Shown: in pieces, positions 1 through 8,718 of the stretch
Layout: every line of letters starts with the position of its first letter
Numbering within the stretch: position 1 is the first letter of the stretch
Origin: Simiduia litorea
GTDB lineage: Bacteria; Pseudomonadota; Gammaproteobacteria; Pseudomonadales; Cellvibrionaceae
Length of the DNA: 64,000 nucleotides
Assembly: GCF_042853465.1 (NCBI RefSeq)
Contig: NZ_AP031497.1
Span: 620,001 to 684,000 of the forward strand
Direction of reading: 5' to 3'
Program-made: the position numbers and the translations under genes
Notes under the pieces: model-generated
What the model was told of the DNA's origin: nothing
What the model saw: the letters and a program-made list of their open reading frames with translations, nothing else
Database searches by the model: none

Positions 1-592
1 AGTCGAACTCCCAGTTGAGCGAATAGCGCAACCATAGATCCCAGTCGATACCCATACGAAATTCTTCATCGAAAATACCGTTTTGAACAATGCATTGCCG
101 ACGGATGACGGCGGTGCCAAAAGGGACGAAGTTGCGATGTAATAGTTGCTCAGTAACATTGCCCCTGAAGCCAATTTCAGTGCGGTCTACCGAATAGCGT
201 TTGTTGTTCTCGTCTATGTTGCTGACATCACTGAAAACAACGCCCACTCTTGGGCTTTTAAACAGCGGCATCTGTACGGTGAGTTTATTGGGTTCCCAGA
301 GATCGTCTGCATCGCAAAAGGCAATGAATTCACCTTTGGTATGTTTAATGCCGCAATTCTTGGCCTTAGGTTGGCCTTGGTTGGTATTTTTGATGTAGTT
401 GACGCGAGGGTCTTGCGCATACTTTTCCATGACGTCAGCGGTGTTGTCTGCCGACCCGTCGTCCACCACAATCAGTTCAATGTTTTTCCATTCTTGGTTC
501 AAAATGGAATCTACCGCTTGGGGTAGGTACTGTGCCATGTTGTACGTTGCGATAACGATGCTGACCAGTGGTTGCTCTTTTATAACCGACAT
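1..592 (-). CDS. Family 2 glycosyltransferase, 3' end outside window
   Basis: The reading frame starts at an ATG (complement of 590-592) and stays open to base 1, so about 197 residues of the N-terminal catalytic part are visible. It opens with the GT-A signature VSIVIATYN, then LIVVDDGSADNT, and has the metal-binding acidic cluster FCDADDLWEPNKL near residue 95, followed by GIDWDLWLRY near the visible end. This layout is typical of GT2 enzymes that add one sugar to a lipid-linked exopolysaccharide precursor at the inner face of the membrane. It overlaps the upstream ligase-like gene by 13 bases and is the last visible gene of the exosortase/polysaccharide run. Donor and acceptor sugars cannot be read from the sequence. 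Confidence 0.9.
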   Translation of the reverse strand, partial: MSVIKEQPLVSIVIATYNMAQYLPQAVDSILNQEWKNIELIVVDDGSADNTADVMEKYAQDPRVNYIKNTNQGQPKAKNCGIKHTKGEFIAFCDADDLWEPNKLTVQMPLFKSPRVGVVFSDVSNIDENNKRYSVDRTEIGFRGNVTEQLLHRNFVPFGTAVIRRQCIVQNGIFDEEFRMGIDWDLWLRYSLNWEFD

Positions 593-1923
593 ATTGAAAA
601 CCTGTACTTGCCTGACGCCTCTTGGGGTATACGATTGACATCAATAATGGTGAGTGTGACGCTTGTTGGAAATACTTGTCGAAACTCAGTGATCAATGCG
701 TCATCTGTGGTGTCGGTAAAGTCTTTGCCTTTTACGCGTAATATTTTTAATTCGTCTAATGTTTCCTGTACCAACTGCATTTGCTCTACACCGGGTACTT
801 TGGTGAGGGTTCGCTCCACCAAGGAAATGCCGGCCACTTGACCGCCGTCAGGCTTCTTCAAGAAGTCGGCAACGCGACCTTCGAGTCTTTCCAGTAAGGG
901 TAGGCCACGCCCACAGCTACATTGCCTCTGGCTAATAACGCCGACATCTTCGACTCGATAGCGGATAAGCGGCATGGCGAAGTTGTTGAGATCGGTAATC
1001 ACCAGTTTGCCTGCTTGTCCATCGGCTACCGGTTGATCATTAGCGTCTAAGCATTCCAAAATAATATGTGGGGCATTAATGTGCATGCCCTGATGCTGTT
1101 CACATTCCACGGCAATTAAACCCACTTCCTCACAGCCGTATCGGTTGGTCACTTGACAGCCGAACGCCGCTTCAATCGCACTGCGCTCGTGCTCTAGCAA
1201 CATCATTGATGTGGCTACTATGCCCTTTGGCCGCACCGTCCGAATGTCGTTAGCTAAAATAAAGCGGGCGAAAATATAGATGGAGTGGGCATGGCCAAAA
1301 ATGACCTCCGGTTGATAGGTTTGCCATTGCGCCACGAACGCCTGCATGGAGCTGGGGTTGAGGTCCATGGTATCTAAGTAGATGGTTCTCTCGAGCAGTG
1401 CGGCGCGCAGTTTTTGTTTGAAAGTTTTTGCTATGGGCGGATTGCCCCATACAGCTGCTACACGGTGCCCAATGCGCCAATTTGCCATGGTGTCGGCATA
1501 CATTTGCGCGGCGTTGCGCAATTGCTGACAGCGCTCGTCAAAATAAAGGTTGAGCGATACACCGGTGGAGCCGCCGGTTTTTGCGCGGTTGAGAGTATTC
1601 TTATCAACTTGGCTGCTAATAAATTTATCGGTGTTGTCGCGGATGTCGGCTTTGGTGGTAACCGGCAGTTTAGCAAGATCGTTGAGACTAAAATTGTCGC
1701 CCGAGGTAAATCCCGCTGCCACTAGTTGTGCGCGGTACCAAGGGCTGCTATCCCATGCGTGACGGATTAATTCACTAAGGCGTTGTTGTTGAAACTGTGC
1801 AAGTTCGCTAGGCGACTTGCTTTCCAGCGCTTGCAAGCGTTTGAGTTCCGCTAGCCGTACGCCGCCTTCTTTGGTGTCCCACAGGTAGTAGGCGAGTTTG
1901 CCAATCCAGTTGGCACCTAACAT
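580..1923 (-). CDS. PaaK/CapK-like adenylate-forming enzyme
   Basis: A 447-residue protein of the phenylacetate-CoA ligase/CapK family (ANL superfamily). The P-loop-like TGGSTGVSLNLYFD lies near residue 117. TNRYGCEEVGLIAVEC, the aromatic-acid:CoA ligase type A5 motif, follows mid-protein, and the C-terminal lobe carries VITDLNNFAMPLIRYRVEDVG. Family members activate a carboxylic acid as acyl-AMP; those in capsule loci are usually annotated CapK with unknown substrate. The gene overlaps the GT4 gene upstream by 7 bases and the GT2 gene downstream by 13, so it is almost surely co-translated with them. A role attaching an acyl group to the polysaccharide is inference; a substrate cannot be named. 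Confidence 0.85.
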   Translation of the reverse strand: MLGANWIGKLAYYLWDTKEGGVRLAELKRLQALESKSPSELAQFQQQRLSELIRHAWDSSPWYRAQLVAAGFTSGDNFSLNDLAKLPVTTKADIRDNTDKFISSQVDKNTLNRAKTGGSTGVSLNLYFDERCQQLRNAAQMYADTMANWRIGHRVAAVWGNPPIAKTFKQKLRAALLERTIYLDTMDLNPSSMQAFVAQWQTYQPEVIFGHAHSIYIFARFILANDIRTVRPKGIVATSMMLLEHERSAIEAAFGCQVTNRYGCEEVGLIAVECEQHQGMHINAPHIILECLDANDQPVADGQAGKLVITDLNNFAMPLIRYRVEDVGVISQRQCSCGRGLPLLERLEGRVADFLKKPDGGQVAGISLVERTLTKVPGVEQMQLVQETLDELKILRVKGKDFTDTTDDALITEFRQVFPTSVTLTIIDVNRIPQEASGKYRFSICRL

Positions 1924-3053
1924 AGCGATTCCCCCTTTGCGTGCGAGCGGGCATCAGCTTGGTAGTAATGTAAGCTTTGGGCAATCATAGCGGAGATAGA
2001 AAAGTCCTTTTCAATGCGTTGTTGAGAAACCGCACCGAAACGTTCACGCAAGTCTTTGTTATTGCTTAGCGTGCGCACGGCATTTTGTAATGCGTCAATA
2101 TCACCTTTTGGGATCAACAGGCCATTCTCATTGTGTCGAATTAATTCTGGGTTGCCTCCCACCTCGGTGGCAATGGTAGCAAGGCCCATCTGCATATATT
2201 CCATCAGCGTGTTGGATAGCCCCTCTGAGTCACTCACCAATAGGCCAATGTCCGCTTGAGCTAGCAGTAGCCTTGGCTCTTTGATGGAGCCCACCCAGTG
2301 AATACAAGCCTGTGCGTTATTATCGCGGATGTAGGTTTCTATTTCATGGCAGTAAGCTTTATCTTGCCGCTCGCCCACCAACGCTAGCTGTGTTGCTTGG
2401 CCGTCTCGATTCAGTTGGATGGTGGCTTTTACGGCATCCAGCGTGCGTTTTACCGGTTTTATGTTGGCGACCAATATCAGTTTTATGGCATTCGCTTGGT
2501 CAAATATTTGCGGTGCGCTGAGCGTTTCATCGCTGGCTACAAAGTCTTCTATGCCGTTGTAAACAACGCGAATTTTTTGGGCGGGCAAATTTTCTTTATT
2601 TTTAACCAGTGCTGCCACTGCCTTTGAATTGGCGATTACCGTATCGGTTCTGCCGCTGAGTAAGCTAAACAAAAGTGCCGGCTTGCCGTCGTAGATCAAC
2701 CCCATGTCTCGGCGCGAGGTGATTATACGAAAACGTTTGTGTTTTAACGTGAGTGGCGCGAGCAAGCAGCTGTCGGGTAGCCAGGCGTGTACGGCCGCCA
2801 CGTGTTCATCGATTAAGCGGCGCCTTAGCTGACGCATTTTACGCCAAGCCGAAACGCTCAGTATGCTTGAGATATCTAAACAGCTGATGGGGCAGGGGAA
2901 GTTTTCCAGCGCCCGCGTGAACGGCGTGTGGCGTAGTAACACAAGCTCAACTGCTAAACCTTGTGCCTTAAGCCCTTCCAGTAGTTTGTAGATCTGTCGC
3001 TCGCTGCCTGCGCCAATACTGTGTAGGGCGTCGACTAATAACACAATCTTCAT
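1917..3053 (-). CDS. Family 4 glycosyltransferase
   Basis: A 378-residue GT-B enzyme. The N-terminal Rossmann domain begins MKIVLLVDALHSIGAGSE, the glycine-rich loop usual in GT4 enzymes. The C-terminal donor domain starts near residue 190 with IKLILVANIKPVKRT and holds the EX7E-type nucleotide-sugar motif in SEGLSNTLMEYMQMGLATIA, followed by TEVGGNPELI. Such retaining enzymes add sugars from nucleotide donors to a growing exopolysaccharide repeat. Its ATG shares one base with the stop of the upstream GT2 gene (TAATG), a sign of translational coupling. Specificity is not visible. Confidence 0.9.
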   Translation of the reverse strand: MKIVLLVDALHSIGAGSERQIYKLLEGLKAQGLAVELVLLRHTPFTRALENFPCPISCLDISSILSVSAWRKMRQLRRRLIDEHVAAVHAWLPDSCLLAPLTLKHKRFRIITSRRDMGLIYDGKPALLFSLLSGRTDTVIANSKAVAALVKNKENLPAQKIRVVYNGIEDFVASDETLSAPQIFDQANAIKLILVANIKPVKRTLDAVKATIQLNRDGQATQLALVGERQDKAYCHEIETYIRDNNAQACIHWVGSIKEPRLLLAQADIGLLVSDSEGLSNTLMEYMQMGLATIATEVGGNPELIRHNENGLLIPKGDIDALQNAVRTLSNNKDLRERFGAVSQQRIEKDFSISAMIAQSLHYYQADARSHAKGESLC

Positions 3054-4189
3054 TAGCCGACCCTTGGTTTCCAGAGGACAATTTTTTCGCCCTTGAGGAA
3101 GTTAATAAATGCCATGGCGGCAGCGATGTTAATTAAACAGAAGTAGTTTGCTAAACCAAGCCAGCGATTTTGACTTTCAGCCGCACTGGCATAACCGGCC
3201 GCCGCGTAAAATCCGAGCTGGCCGATAAAAGCGAGGAAATAAATAGGCGCTAAACCACTGAGTAAGGCGCTGCTTACAAACAGTAGCGCGAGTGGAAAAA
3301 ACGCTAGGTAGCGCAGTAATTTATGAGAGGTGAGTTGTAGGCTAAATAAACCGTAGTTGGACGGGTTAAATAAGTGCCGCATATCCCACATGGCCCAATA
3401 GGCCCTCAAAGAGACTCTCACGCGCATGCGAAATTCGGATTGGCTGTTGTTTAATGCTTCTTCATTTAACAGCGCTTGCTCGCAAAATACGACGCGTTTG
3501 CCTTGGGTGACGACTTTCAACGGCAGCACAAAGTCTGGGAGTTGATCTGCGTTCATGGGCTGGTAGAGCTCGCGTCTGATGGCGTCAATGCCGCCATCGA
3601 CACCGACCACTGAGCCGGTAACGGTTTCGAGCCGACGCATGGCATTTTCATATTTCATGTAGGCGCTGCAGCCGTCGCCTACCAGCGAGCCATCGGCATT
3701 GGTGTACACCATTTTCCCTGTTACGTAACCCACCTCTTGATCTTCAAAGCAGGCTATTAATTCGCTGACGGCATTTTTAGCGTAGTGGCTATTGGCATCG
3801 GAGAACACTATAAATTCACTATCGATTTGGCTGATAGCGAGATTCAGGCCAGCAGTTTTTCCCTGCCGTGGCGACTGGCGAATGAGTCGAACGTTGCTGT
3901 GCGCTTGAGCAATGCGCTGCACGATAGCGTCGGTGCCATCTTCGGATTCATCGGAAACGACGACAATGCTCAATTGTGTTTGGTCGTAATCTTGTTCGAG
4001 TTTGTTGAGAATGGTGCCCTCAATACTCGCCGCTTCATTGAACGCAGGAATAATGACGGTGACGCTGGGTGGCGTTGCAAACGTTTGCTGGGAGCCAAGG
4101 GTTTGTTTTGGTAACAGCCTTAGCAGCAAAGGGTAGCCGACATAGATGTAGCCAATCAGCAGAAGGCAAAACCAGAAAATAAACTCCAT
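3053..4189 (-). CDS. Membrane family 2 glycosyltransferase
   Basis: A 378-residue processive-type GT2. A membrane segment at residues 1-25 precedes the GT-A domain (SVTVIIPAFNEAASIEG, VVVSDESEDGTD, FSDANSHYAKNAV). A GVDGGIDAIRR stretch and an arginine-rich QSEFRMRVRVSLRAYWAM segment follow, resembling the QxxRW region of cellulose/hyaluronan synthase-like enzymes. Three hydrophobic segments end the protein (about 290-370). It lies 2 bases after the exosortase gene and shares a base with the next gene. Glycosyltransferases of this type are regular companions of XrtA exosortases in polysaccharide loci; the polymer made is unknown. Confidence 0.9.
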   Translation of the reverse strand: MEFIFWFCLLLIGYIYVGYPLLLRLLPKQTLGSQQTFATPPSVTVIIPAFNEAASIEGTILNKLEQDYDQTQLSIVVVSDESEDGTDAIVQRIAQAHSNVRLIRQSPRQGKTAGLNLAISQIDSEFIVFSDANSHYAKNAVSELIACFEDQEVGYVTGKMVYTNADGSLVGDGCSAYMKYENAMRRLETVTGSVVGVDGGIDAIRRELYQPMNADQLPDFVLPLKVVTQGKRVVFCEQALLNEEALNNSQSEFRMRVRVSLRAYWAMWDMRHLFNPSNYGLFSLQLTSHKLLRYLAFFPLALLFVSSALLSGLAPIYFLAFIGQLGFYAAAGYASAAESQNRWLGLANYFCLINIAAAMAFINFLKGEKIVLWKPRVG

Positions 4190-4191
4190 TT

Positions 4192-5667
4192 CTATTCCTT
4201 TATTGCTGCATGTATTTCTGCAGCCATGGTTGAAAGCGATTCGGTGGCTGTGGTGCAGCCTCGTTGATCACAGGGCTGCGTTAGGGTAATGAGCCTGAAG
4301 GTATCTTTACCGGCCAGCAGTGCTGGCACTTGCAGCAATTTGGTGACTCGTGAACTGGCGGAGTGAAAATCGCCGACCTGAAACCATTGGATTTGCAAAA
4401 CTTTTTTGCCGCTGGTTTTGTGCTGCAGTTCGGCCGTCGCGTCGGCAAGCCTGAAGTGACTATTGTCGATCGGCGCTTTGCTCCAGCTCGATGACGGGTA
4501 TAGGCTGCCGATATAAGGCACGAGCTTCTCGCCTTTTTTAGCTCTGCGATAACTGGTAATCGTGAGCTGAGCTTGCGCGCGCGTAAAATATTGATTCCAT
4601 TCACTCGGCACTTCTTGGGCTAGGTTTTGGCTCCATAGTTCGTCGCTGTTGTCTGATGCAGGCTTGAAGCTTATGGGCAAGTTAACGGCTATCGATGTCT
4701 CTGAGCTTGGCGACGGTGCTATCAGGTACATCAGTGGCCCGGCACTGAGTAATAACAGGGCCATGAGAATACGGATAGATGTTGGCTGGCCGTTGGCTTC
4801 TAGCGCGGCAGCTTGTCGCTTACGTACGGGGGCGAAGTAGAGTGCGGGAAGGCAAATGCCGGCAAATAAAAGCCAGCCAAATAAATCGTGGTCGTTCATC
4901 AGTGAGCTTTGCATTTCGGTGTAAAAGCCAACCAAAATCAAGATGAAAATTCGTATCCAGTTAGTGACTAAAGCGAGCAACGCGGCAATCAGTAGTACCG
5001 GTACTAATTGCTTTTCTCGATAGCCATTTAGATAACTAATCAAGTAGCCCATGGCGAGTGCAATAATAAAATAGCGCAAGCCGGAGCAGCCATCGGCGAT
5101 GACGATGTGGCCGTAGGGAATGAAAATGCTGTTGCCATCGATGACGGCGGGTATGCCGAACATTCTTACGAGTTCGCCCACGACCAGACCGGATAAATTC
5201 ACCAGGCCGCCGTTCAGTTGGTCCCATAAGGTGATCGCGAAAATAGGGATAGCCAGTAGAAAGCGTTGGCTCCACGCGGTGTTGGGGCCGTAGATGTAGG
5301 CGATGGCAAAAAATAACAGTGCCAGCAGGCTGAGTTCGGCCAGCAAGTTGAAATCAATTAACGCAAATAGGGCCCAACAAAGGGAGAAAAATGCCAGCCC
5401 AAGGCCAATGCTGGCGGTGTGCAGTTTGGCGCAGCGTTGATACACAAACGGTAGCTCGGCATAGACTAAATATACAAAAATGCCGATGAGCAGGAAGCCG
5501 TGTGACAAGCCTTCGGACCATTGGGTCCATTTATGGAATAGGCTCGAAAAGCTCGGGTTGAATAAAATGGGAAGCAGAGCCAATAGCAGCAATGGAAGCC
5601 ACTTTTTCCATAGCGCAGGCGCAGCTGTCGTTTGAGCTGTGATGTTAACTTCCATGTGATTGGCCAA
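4192..5667 (-). CDS. xrtA: Exosortase A fused to an EpsI domain
   Basis: A 491-residue protein with two parts. Residues about 20-285 are a polytopic exosortase: catalytic Cys194 in ADGCSGLRYF, Arg239 in TNWIRIF and His260 in NDHDLFGW form the Cys-Arg-His set of the family. Residues about 290-491 are a single-anchor periplasmic domain of the EpsI/DUF3485 type (WNQYFTRAQAQLTITSYRR). Exosortases cleave and anchor proteins carrying a C-terminal PEP-CTERM signal at the inner membrane; EpsI accompanies polysaccharide loci. Fusion of the two is a known arrangement. The first ATG is used, though an ATG four codons later is possible. It heads the minus-strand run of glycosyltransferase genes and lies just after the terminator of its likely substrate gene. 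Confidence 0.93.
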   Translation of the reverse strand: MANHMEVNITAQTTAAPALWKKWLPLLLLALLPILFNPSFSSLFHKWTQWSEGLSHGFLLIGIFVYLVYAELPFVYQRCAKLHTASIGLGLAFFSLCWALFALIDFNLLAELSLLALLFFAIAYIYGPNTAWSQRFLLAIPIFAITLWDQLNGGLVNLSGLVVGELVRMFGIPAVIDGNSIFIPYGHIVIADGCSGLRYFIIALAMGYLISYLNGYREKQLVPVLLIAALLALVTNWIRIFILILVGFYTEMQSSLMNDHDLFGWLLFAGICLPALYFAPVRKRQAAALEANGQPTSIRILMALLLLSAGPLMYLIAPSPSSETSIAVNLPISFKPASDNSDELWSQNLAQEVPSEWNQYFTRAQAQLTITSYRRAKKGEKLVPYIGSLYPSSSWSKAPIDNSHFRLADATAELQHKTSGKKVLQIQWFQVGDFHSASSRVTKLLQVPALLAGKDTFRLITLTQPCDQRGCTTATESLSTMAAEIHAAIKE

Positions 5668-5750
5668 GCAAATTTGACTGCTGATTCTACCCGAATTCGT
5701 CCTTTAAAAACAGGTCGAGCATGGGCGCGCTCCGCGGTGCTTAAAAACCA

Positions 5751-5774
5751 AAAAAGCCAGCAAGCTGGCTTTTT
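5751..5774 (-). terminator. Rho-independent terminator after the PEP-CTERM gene
   Basis: The stem GCCAG/CTGGC with a four-base loop is flanked by an A-run on one side and a T-run on the other, so it can work in both directions. It lies 23 bases past the stop of the PEP-CTERM gene and about 84 bases before the exosortase start, separating substrate and sortase transcripts. Confidence 0.8.
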
Positions 5775-5796
5775 GTGCGGGTCGAAATGCCCGAGT

Positions 5797-6546
5797 TTAG
5801 GCTTTCTGACGACGGCGCGCGGCACCGAGGCCGATAACGCCTAAGCCTAATAGAATCAGAGAGCCTGGTTCTGGCAGGTTGCCAACAATGATGTCGTCGA
5901 TGCCCCAGCCGTCGTTACCTTTGCTGTTTAGGAAGCTCAAGGTGGCGCCGGTGATGCTCATGCTGCTACGCACCGACACGAAACCTAAGTTGCCGCTCGC
6001 GAGGTAGGGTGAAATGGTGTAGCTGTCTGAGCTTGAGTTGTCATCGAAATATAGCGTCAGCGTGGCGCCTACGTCGGCAGCGTCAGCGATGAAGAAGCCA
6101 AAAGCGTTCATGCCGGCGGTTTGCGCGTTGTTGAACTGCCATGACACTGCGCGTGCATCATTGCTATCTAACCACAAGTCGCCCTGGTACGTAGACAGTG
6201 CTTCGCGACCGTATTCGCCAGTTGAGCGGCTCTCAATCATCAGGTGATTGTTGAACAGGTTGCTGCCCCCTTGACCGGCGCTGATTAAACTAAAAGTGCC
6301 CACGTTGGTGTTGTAGCTATTGGCGTGACTCATCCAGCTGTTTTGGTGAGTGCCGCCATTAGCAGCTGTACCGTTGGCAAGGCCGTCAAAGTTTTCGACA
6401 ACGGTTGGGCCGCTGAGGTAAGACATGAACTGCGCTTGGCCAGCGTTGGCATCGGCGTTGTAATTAACGATAACCGAGGCGTTGGCGGCGGTTGCTGCAA
6501 ACAATGCTGCGCAGCCCAGTAGTGATAGTTTTGCAAATGCTTTCAT
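5797..6546 (-). CDS. PEP-CTERM sorting-signal protein
   Basis: A 249-residue exported protein. It has a signal peptide (MKAFAKLSLLGCAALFAATA, cleavage near ANA) and a C-terminal PEP-CTERM signal: PEP at about 225, a hydrophobic stretch LILLGLGVIGLG and a basic tail AARRRQKA. The middle is a beta-rich domain of about 200 residues (motifs VVENFDGLANGT and GNDGWGIDDIIVG) seen in many PEP-CTERM proteins without known activity. It should be exported by Sec, then cut and anchored by the exosortase encoded next. A sigma-54 promoter about 80 bases upstream (6626-6641) and prsR nearby indicate PrsR-dependent expression. Confidence 0.93.
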   Translation of the reverse strand: MKAFAKLSLLGCAALFAATAANASVIVNYNADANAGQAQFMSYLSGPTVVENFDGLANGTAANGGTHQNSWMSHANSYNTNVGTFSLISAGQGGSNLFNNHLMIESRSTGEYGREALSTYQGDLWLDSNDARAVSWQFNNAQTAGMNAFGFFIADAADVGATLTLYFDDNSSSDSYTISPYLASGNLGFVSVRSSMSITGATLSFLNSKGNDGWGIDDIIVGNLPEPGSLILLGLGVIGLGAARRRQKA

Positions 6547-6625
6547 GGCTTATCCTTCCTATGGATAGATCGGGCCGCGTTTGTTGCTGCTGCGAGCCGA
6601 GTGTTAATTTATTGCTAGTGGCCTA

Positions 6626-6641
6626 AGCACTTTGTATGCCA
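6626..6641 (-). promoter_or_regulatory. Sigma-54 promoter (-24/-12) of the PEP-CTERM gene
   Basis: Read on the minus strand the site is TGGCATACAAAGTGCT. It keeps the GG and GC dinucleotides at the obligatory 10-base spacing and matches the TGGCAC-N5-TTGCW consensus at most other positions. It sits 80 bases before the start codon. The neighbouring PrsR is a sigma-54 activator, known in this system to drive PEP-CTERM genes. Confidence 0.75.
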
Positions 6642-6752
6642 GCGTCGTCTAAAGCATCATTTGCGCGGGTGCGTGGCGTTCAGGAGGGCGTTGGGTGAAG
6701 GCTTTTGTAAATAAAACCGACAGCCAGTTCGTTGGCGCGCGCGAGGGCTAGT

Positions 6753-7181
6753 TTAGTTGTAGGGTGTTAAGTTGAGGAACTGACTGTACAGGCCGTTGGT
6801 GTCGTAGGCTGCCACTTGGAACACATACAAGCCTTCGAGGTTTGCAAAGGTGTGTGATTCAGTCTTGTTGTCTTCGTATTGAATGTAGGTGAAGTCGGTT
6901 TGGCCTTGCTTTCGGTAACGCACTTCGTAGCCGCCTATTTCCGGTAGCGTGATTGGTTCGCCATTCTCTCTTTCGGTGGGGGCTTTCCAAATAAGAAGTA
7001 CTTGCCCGCTCACCCAGCCCTCTGTGGGTTCTGGTGTAGGTGTAGGTGTGGGCGTCGGTGTAGGTGTGGGCGTTGGTACCGGCTCGGCGCCTGGTACATA
7101 GGGATTTTTTGCACCGCCACCACAGGCGCTGGTGAGCGCTACTAGGGTGAGTAGTGTTGCGAGTGAGTACCTATATCGCAT
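6753..7181 (-). CDS. Lipoprotein with Pro-Thr linker and fibronectin type III domain
   Basis: A 142-residue protein with a lipoprotein signal peptide (lipobox LTSAC, Cys20). A linker of about eight Pro-Thr pairs (residues 35-52) is followed by one fibronectin III-like domain (VLLIWKAPTERENGEPI, GGYEVRYRKQG, YVFQVAAYDTNGLYS). Such domains bind partners or carbohydrate at the cell surface. The linker is encoded by hexamer repeats around 7020-7080. The gene stands alone between prsR and the PEP-CTERM gene on the same strand, so a role in the exopolysaccharide or biofilm matrix is plausible but not shown. Confidence 0.85.
   Translation of the reverse strand: MRYRYSLATLLTLVALTSACGGGAKNPYVPGAEPVPTPTPTPTPTPTPTPEPTEGWVSGQVLLIWKAPTERENGEPITLPEIGGYEVRYRKQGQTDFTYIQYEDNKTESHTFANLEGLYVFQVAAYDTNGLYSQFLNLTPYN
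7022..7080. repeat. Hexamer tandem repeat coding Pro-Thr linker
   Basis: Near-perfect hexamers of the form GGTGTA/GGTGTG/GGCGTC run for about nine units. They encode the Pro-Thr linker of the lipoprotein. The unit is a multiple of three, so changes in copy number would alter linker length without a frameshift. Confidence 0.75.
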
Positions 7182-7341
7182 TTTGTATCCGTTTTCCGTA
7201 CATCGTTATGTCGAATGGGAATGTGCCTGTCATGGGTTACTTTGGCAATGGATTTAGGCGCCAAAGCGGCAAAATGTGACAGGCCTCAATAGGCTGTAAG
7301 CTTTTTCGACAAGATCTGGTTACGCATTTAATTAATGTGGC

Positions 7342-8703
7342 TTAGCCAGAGATAACGGTGATGTCATGCTTTTTTATTAAATCGTAAAACGTAGGGCGAG
7401 TGATGCCTAACAGTTTTGCCGCGGTGGAGATATTGTTGTCGGTCATGCACAGTGCGCGGGTGATGGCGCCCTTTTCTGCGTCGTTGCGGACTTGGCGTAA
7501 ATTCAAACTCAGCTCAACTTCTTGGCAAAGGCCAAGGTCATCGCAATTGATCATTTTACTGTCGGCCATGATCACAGCGCGTTTTATTTTATTTTCCATT
7601 TCGCGCACGTTACCCGGCCATTCGTAAGCTTCAATGGCGGCTATGGCGTCTGTGGTGAAGTCGGTGATGACCTGTTCGTGCTCTTTGGCAAATTGACGTT
7701 TGAAGTGGCGCGCCAATAAGACCTTATCGCCATCGCGCTGGCGTAGCGGCGGTATATCGATAGTGATTTCACTGATGCGGTAATAGAGGTCTTCTCTAAA
7801 GCTGCCGGCGGCAACCATATCTTTTAGATTTTTATTGGTGGCGCAAATCACCCGTACATCGACGCTAATTTCGGCTCGACCGCCTACGCGCTCAATGACC
7901 CGCTCTTGTAAAAAGCGCAGTAATTTGGCTTGTAGGTTGAGTGGCATATCGCCAATTTCATCGAGAAATAAGGTGCCGCTGTTGGCTGTTTCAATCTTGC
8001 CGAGGGTTTGTTTGGCTGCGCCGGTGAAGGCGCCTTTTTCGTAGCCAAATAACTCGCTTTCAATCAAATTTTCGGGCACTGCGGCACAGTTGATGGCGAC
8101 GAAGCGTTGCTCATTGCGCGGACTCAGTTGATGAATGGCGCGCGCCATGACTTCTTTGCCGGTGCCGCTTTCGCCCAGCAGGCAGCAGGTGACGTTGGCC
8201 GGCGCAATTTTTTCTAGTGTGCGGCAAATTTTCAGCATGGCCGGGTCGTTAGTGAGCAAGCCTTCTAGTGGCTGTTGGCGCTGAGTTTGCAGGCGCCTAT
8301 TTTCTTGTTCTAAATGGTGGATGTGAAACGCGCGCTGGACGATGAGGTCTAGTGAGTCTGGGTCGACCGGTTTTTGATAGTAGTCGTAGGCGCCCATGCC
8401 GATGGCGGCGATGGCGTGCTCTTGATCGGTTTTACCGGTCATGACAATAATTTTTGTGGTGGGCGAGATGCGTAAAATGTCTTTTACGCACTTAAAGCCT
8501 TCTGCGGTGCCATCTGGATCGGGTGGTAAACCGAGGTCTTGGATGATCACGGCTGGCTCGTGTTTTCTGACCGCAGTGCTGGCGTCGTCTCGGGTCTCAG
8601 CGAAGATGGTTTCATATTGGTCGAAATGCCAGCGCAGTTGATTTTGCAGGCCGCGGTCATCTTCGACGATGAGCAATATGGGTTTGTCTTCGGGTTTATT
8701 CAT
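7342..8703 (-). CDS. prsR: PEP-CTERM-box response regulator, sigma-54 activator
   Basis: A 453-residue NtrC-type regulator. The receiver domain (1-130) has phospho-acceptor Asp56 in VIIQDLGLPP and an acidic pair in IVEDD. The AAA+ domain has Walker A GESGTGKE (177-184) and the sigma-54 contact motif GAFTGA (224-229). A C-terminal Fis-type helix-turn-helix ends the protein (NISTAAKLLGITRPTFYDLI). It lies 15 bases after prsK, its predicted kinase. The family activates PEP-CTERM and polysaccharide genes together with RpoN; the sigma-54 site at 6626-6641 is a probable target. Confidence 0.93.
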   Translation of the reverse strand: MNKPEDKPILLIVEDDRGLQNQLRWHFDQYETIFAETRDDASTAVRKHEPAVIIQDLGLPPDPDGTAEGFKCVKDILRISPTTKIIVMTGKTDQEHAIAAIGMGAYDYYQKPVDPDSLDLIVQRAFHIHHLEQENRRLQTQRQQPLEGLLTNDPAMLKICRTLEKIAPANVTCCLLGESGTGKEVMARAIHQLSPRNEQRFVAINCAAVPENLIESELFGYEKGAFTGAAKQTLGKIETANSGTLFLDEIGDMPLNLQAKLLRFLQERVIERVGGRAEISVDVRVICATNKNLKDMVAAGSFREDLYYRISEITIDIPPLRQRDGDKVLLARHFKRQFAKEHEQVITDFTTDAIAAIEAYEWPGNVREMENKIKRAVIMADSKMINCDDLGLCQEVELSLNLRQVRNDAEKGAITRALCMTDNNISTAAKLLGITRPTFYDLIKKHDITVISG

Positions 8704-8718
8704 CTTGGCTTTGCTTCC

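Noticed and set aside
146..526. 126-codon plus-strand frame inside the GT2 gene
   Set aside because: Antisense to a clear glycosyltransferase frame that fits its family throughout.
7280..7312. Hairpin ACAGGCC..GGCTGT followed by CTTTTT between prsR and the lipoprotein gene
   Set aside because: The T-run is on the plus strand, where no gene ends; imperfect stem.
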